64,000 nucleotides of DNA, taken from the NCBI RefSeq assembly GCF_047495875.1, contig NC_092461.1:91766431-91830430 (forward strand), read 5' to 3'. Source of the DNA: Pithys albifrons albifrons. Taxonomy: Eukaryota; Chordata; Aves; Passeriformes; Thamnophilidae. Positions 54,101 to 60,100 of this stretch are shown here, one piece after another. The first letter of the stretch is position 1; each line of letters opens with the position of its first letter. Below the pieces are notes generated by a model that saw only the letters and a list, made by a program, of their open reading frames with translations, was not told where the DNA came from and did no database searches. The position numbers and the translations under genes are program-made.

Positions 54101-57100
54101 CCCTTGGGACAACTGAGCAGTGAAATGGGTAGCCCAAGGAGGTTGTATGGTCTCTATCCATAAAAGTTTCAAGACACAATTAGATAAAAACCTGAGCCAC
54201 ATTATCTGACCCTTTTCTGAGCACCATGTTAGTCTTGATGACTTCCTGAGATCCCTTCAATATGCGTTACCTTGTGAACTTATGGTCTTTCAAAAGGGGG
54301 ATGGGATATATGAGCATTAAACATTTTAACAACCATAAATGTGTGAATATAATAGGTGTTCTTGAGTGAGAGTGAAAGTAACTGCTTATTAATAGGTGGG
54401 AGGGAGAACCCGGCAGAAGGGGGCAGTGCTTGGGAGAGCCGCACAGAATTGATCTGGTACAAAGGCATTCAAGAAACAGTCAGGCTACATACAAGTAAAT
54501 CCTACAAAGAGGATTTTGGTTTACTTATTACAAACCTAGATATTTAGGAAAATAATATTTAAGGATTTAAAGAATATTCAGAGAAAACTGGTGCCCAATA
54601 TGTTGGATTTTGAAAGGGCTGCAGAACTCAGTCCTCGCTTGTTCCCCTTCCCATTCAGTTTCTCAGAATGAGTTCCTGATACCAGAGTTCTGTTTTTCCT
54701 TCTGACCAGTTGGAGAAAACTGATTGAGAATGTGGTTGTGAAAGGCAAATGGATGAAAGTGAGTAAGAGTAAACAACTCCTGATATTAAGGAAGAGAAGA
54801 ACAGTAAGAAAATAAACAGTTCAAATAAATAGCCTTCACTAGATTTAGAAAAATGTTCAAGAACTAAAAGAGAACAAATTGATTATGAGTTTTTTCTAAA
54901 ATGGGGGAATAAGGCCTGAATGCTGAGAAAAGATAGGGGAGTGTAACAACAGAGAAAATAATGAGCTCTTCAGTGACCTGAAAAGGAAAAGCACGTAGTG
55001 TAAATTTGATGTTATTACTAAAATTGAGGGTTATAAGAACATACAGTGATAAAGTTAAACAAGCTGAGGTGCAGAATAAGAAGAACCAGCAAGAGATGCG
55101 ATTTATCACAATAAACCATTGTAAACATACTCATTGTAAAAGGAAGAGGAAAGAAAGAGTTGGTCCACAAGTGATAGTAAGAAGGCTAAAGTGTTTCATG
55201 TCTTTTTTTTTTTTTTTGAAGAAAAAAAAAAATTCAGATCAACTCAACTTTTGTTTGTGCCAGAATAACAAGTTTTGTGGCCATGGAAAAACAGTAGCTG
55301 TCATTCAGACTTGCCTGAAGTGTTCATGCTTTCTCTTGGAAAATTTTTCATTTCTCACCTTTAAACTGGAAGTGTGTATTGATGAGAATTTCACTTAAAT
55401 GCATCCCAAATCTGTATTTCCATTTAAGAAGTAAAATGTTAAATTTGAGAACAGCACCAAGATGCAGAAGACTGTAAGCACATTTAAGACTTAAATTTGA
55501 AATCAGAATAGTGTTAAAATACATATGAGAAATGTCTGAAGGAAAAAGAAGTAGTCAGGTAAGGACAAATGGACTGCTCTGCATATTTGGGAAGACCAGT
55601 CGATATAGGAATGCCGGATGGAAATAAACTGTTGTCTTAACATTTTTATTAAGCACTATTTCTTTAAAAGATTGTAGTAGATGAACATGTCATGAGTCAG
55701 CAGTGTCATGCTTTTAAAAACCATCATCTTTCTAGGTTGTGTGGCTGTTGATACAACAAGAAATACAACCTCTCTTAGTCCAGATAAAGCTTCACCAGTA
55801 GTAGGAACATACCTAGAGATCTATTTTCAGTTGTGACTTTTTAAGTAATTTTTTTTTTTGGCAAGGATAACTTTAAAAATGCTCTCCATGTATGTGGACA
55901 TGTTCTAAATTTAAAACATCCTCCAGTGGGTAAATAAAAAAGTAAGTGTTTGTAATGGAATAGAAATGGTTGAATTCACATTAGCAGGATCAAAACAAAG
56001 CGTGTCTATGACTTCACAAATGTGTAAGGCTGAAACTGTTCTTTCCATCTGCTAAAGGCTCAGTTTTCATTCTTTTACTTTTGCAACAAAATACAAATTT
56101 GTGGCCATTCAGGACAAAATTCTGTTGCATTTACAGTGGAAAATGTTGGCCTGCCAGCTCTGCTATCACTGTTGAGCTGTAGATGTCTAACTTTAGAGCC
56201 CAAATTTGGATCCTGCTGAGTCACCAGAACCTCCTGAGAAAAACTGAGAGCCCTTAAGTTAGGAACTTGTCTACTTCCCTTACTTGTTTATGAAATGTAG
56301 TCTGTCAACTTAGACCACAGAGATTTTAATTTCAAATATATCCTTCATTGTAATACAAACTGAATTTTTGATTAAATAAAGCAAAACACAAAGGGAGGCA
56401 CTTATGTATTCAGGAGTCTGTTAATCGACTAAGCTGTACTGTGACAATTAGGATGATGGTCTATGAATACAGAGCTTTGAAATCCCTTCCTTTATTATTC
56501 TTCAGTTTAATCTGAAAAATGTTAGCACACAAACAGAACCTTTTAAAAAAATCCCCTTTTACTTCTTCCCAGTTTCTGGTCCTCTATCATTTCAATGACT
56601 ACGATTGGTGTGTTGCTGAAGTTGTTGTTTTGAGTTGATCTGCTCATCAAAGGAGTGCAGGCCACTCTGGCTTGGTTGTGTATCATAAAACCCATTTCAC
56701 ACTTCCTTTTCTAATTGCCTGCATGGAGGACAGGCAGCTTCATTCTTGTGAAGAAAAGAAAATTACTATTCTGTGAATAGGAAGATCCGATTTATCCGCT
56801 CCAATGGCAGCGGGATCCATACTGTGCACAATCCCCACATCCCCACATAGTCCGGGTGTGGAATGCCAATATTGTCTGAAACCAGCCACTTTTTTTCTGT
56901 GCCAGAGAGAATACTGAACCTCAGGCTGCTAGGAGTGTATCGTTTTAGATCAATTAGCAGCTCTTCAGGTGCAGAGTTCAATCTGCTGCTTCTGCAGAGC
57001 ATCCTTGATAAGCTGGTACTGACAGATGAAGTTAAGTGTTCTCCTGGCAGCTCGGCTGTGGTGACACGCGCTGGCATTGACGCGGCTCCCGGGAACCGGG

Positions 57101-60100
57101 GCTGGCACGCGGCATAACTAACCTGTCACACACCCTGCCCAGAGAGAACGTGCCAACTCTGCAGGCTGTGTCAGAGCATCGGAAGCAAGTTAGGATATCA
57201 GGCAGCTACATGATACAACATTTACCGCCTGTCCATTCCAACAGGGAAAGTGTCACTTCCTCCAACAACCAGTGCTTAATTTATAAAAACAAATTCAGTG
57301 GTACGTAGGTGTGTAACCTTTGCTGTGTGCTGTTGGGTTTATTCTGGTTGGTAGGATAAAGAAATTAAGAGATAAAGTGCAGTGATGACCCACTTGTCAA
57401 AATAAGCTGCAAAACTTTATTCAAAATATGTGTCTTTTGTTACTTTGTCCAAAATTCTGTTTTATGTCTACGCTATTTAAAAGATGTGTGATTTATTTCA
57501 TTTTTGAAATACAAATGTCATAAGTGGCATACTGTGTGCTCACAAGTTTTTAATTCAGATCTCGTATTTTCAGTGTTTATCATTGGTATGGCATATGTTT
57601 ATGTAAAATAAATTCGTTATTGACGAATTATAAATATATAGCAGCAAGTAAGTACTAGTAGCTGGTTAGAAGTTGGTTTAAAATTGTCTGTATTAATTGT
57701 GACAGTTAAGTGTGAAAAAATTGTTTTGAAAGAGGCTGTCTTTTATTTTCAAATACAGTACATTGCCTTACTACTTATATGAAAACATTGTTTGTTCCTA
57801 ATTAAAAACATAGTTATTAGTATCATAATTCTTTTCAAAATTCCACTTTTAATTTTTGTATATTTGTAAAAACCCCTCAATTTACTTGTTTTCAACAAGC
57901 GACTGTTTTAAAATCAGTTAAAGCCACTGTGAACTGAATGGGCAGCTGGCTGAGAAGGACTTAACCTTCATTAGGCTGTAGCTGCAAGTCAGTTGTTTTG
58001 GATCAAACAAAGCCATTTCAGTGCAATAGAGGTCCTTTTCTCATGAGAAAGATGTTACAGTCAAGGTTTTATTGTGGCAGTGTCAGAGATTTTGAAAGGA
58101 ATGTGTTCGAGTTAAATATGATCCCAAGATTTTGTCTTTGAAATTCTTACGATGTTGACTATAATTACAGGAAACGTGAAGAGGAAAGTAAAAGAAAAGA
58201 AGCCAAGCTACAAAAAGCGATGCAGAACATGGAACAAAACAAGGTTCGAGCACAACAGAATCCTGCAAATCGAGAGAAGACCACCAGTGTCCCACAGTCA
58301 CCCAGCAAACCAGCTGATACTCAGAGTAAGAGACTCCTGCCACTCAATGCTTCACAAGTTCAACCAGGGAGAAACAGCAGAGGTTCACCTAAGGCTTGTC
58401 ACAACAAAGGGACCCCAAAGGAGAGTTGTCCACCAGTGGAGCCTCAGAGTGAAGGTCATAAAATTGGGCAAGGTTTGTGAACTTTTATTAGTTGTTCTGA
58501 TTATCCATTTTGTCCACATCTGGTGGTATTTTATATATAGGACCTGTGTTGTCTTTCTATAATTTCTTATTCTTTCATTACTGAAATAATTCATGCGGGA
58601 CAGAGTTAGATACAGATTCTTTTACTCTATGTGAAGTAGCCTAAAACATCAGCATATACAGTGTCTGTAAAAATACCTAAAATATGTGAGAACAAGTTGT
58701 TAGCAGTTGTTCAATTAGTTACACTCTTTGGAGAAAATAAGATTAAAGCTATTTCACATATCTGTGGTATACTTGAAGAATATCAATGGAGAAATGGTAC
58801 CTTTTGGCTTTAAACAAGGTTAAAATGAGTATAAAATTGTTCTGAGTGACATTTCTGGTACACACAGGGAGCTGTTCAGTCAACTTCATTCTCCATGGCA
58901 GTGTTCTCCTATGATTTGTCTCTGAAGTCCTCTTGTTGAGAACACTCATGGATATTTTTTCCATGTTGATGGTTATACAAGTAAAGTTTTAAAACCAATT
59001 AGGCTATTGCCTAAATATTTTTTTTGCTCTTTAATATATCTTTAAAAGCAGAATATAATTTCTGCAAAAGATAAATTTTAATTGAAAAATTCCCTGCTAT
59101 TGTTGATCATCTTTCTTTACCATGAGCGTTGAACATTAAGAGAATAAAAGTCTTCACTCAAGGTTCTTCTGAAAATCTGTGACATGTACTTCTTGCTATA
59201 GCAGGACTGTTTTACCTTCAGAGATTTTAAAGAAAACCCCCTCTTGCCCAATCCAAATCGTGTTTGAAATAATGCTGTGTCTTTTTTAGTTATGAGTTCT
59301 CCATTTGTTATTGAAGTGATTCCGGGAAAGTTGATGCAACAAGGATCAAATCATGCAGTCCTGTAATCAGTTCCTATTAGGTGTTTTAACCAATTCTCAT
59401 GTGACCTAGACTTTAATGGACTTCACTGGTCGTTTTATTAGAATGTTATCCAGTCAAAACAGTATCCTGTAAAGGCATTACAATGTGAAGAAGGGTAGCA
59501 TGATTTCACCAGGTTTTGGATGACTCAGAAGATATTCTGGTATTCCAGTGTCTCAAAGAGCTGTTTCTTTTCTTTTCCCCCTCCTATCCACCCTGTAACA
59601 TCCTGTTTGTTTGTTGCATTTCATCCCGTCTGGTCTATTTTCTCATTCTCATGTTAAGTTTCCAAACAGAATGGAAGGTGGATGTTGTTACATTAAAATC
59701 AAAAGTGAGCAATTCAGATCTATAGAAAACCCTGTGAGACTGAGCTATCAGCCAGAAGCAGCAAAGAGCTCAGCTGCTGCTGGCTGATAGGGAGGAGGCT
59801 ACTCCCCAAGAATTCACATAGTAGGAATTCACAGGACTCTGCAGGTGCACAAAAACAGCCAGAATGAAATAATATAAACATGGGACTTGTGAGAGATAGG
59901 CTTTAACCAATTGAAGTATCTGGCGTGGTGGTGTGTAACTCTTTTAGCCAATAAGCTGTAGTCCTAACCCTATATAAACTGTGTGCTTTGTGTAATAAAA
60001 TGTCTTCACTATAAACTTCATAAGCTTGTTGGTGAAGTCCTTTCTCTCCACCGAAAATTGTTTACTTTAGGTGGATGGACCATGGGAGAGTTTCAGTTTT

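Larger units (their letters stand above)
51216..58170. other. INVS intron (7.0 kb) between IQ1 exon and linker exon
   Basis: It contains a short tandem duplication at 52464-52517, an internally deleted CR1 (53625-54285), a T15/A11 inverted run at 55203-55232 and a CpG-rich islet near 57045-57120. The other parts show nothing I can name. Confidence 0.8.

Noticed and set aside
58152..58562. 136-codon frame overlapping the linker exon
   Set aside because: It is in another phase from the inversin reading and runs past the splice donor. The [12 protein letters not shown] reading in the correct phase matches INVS.
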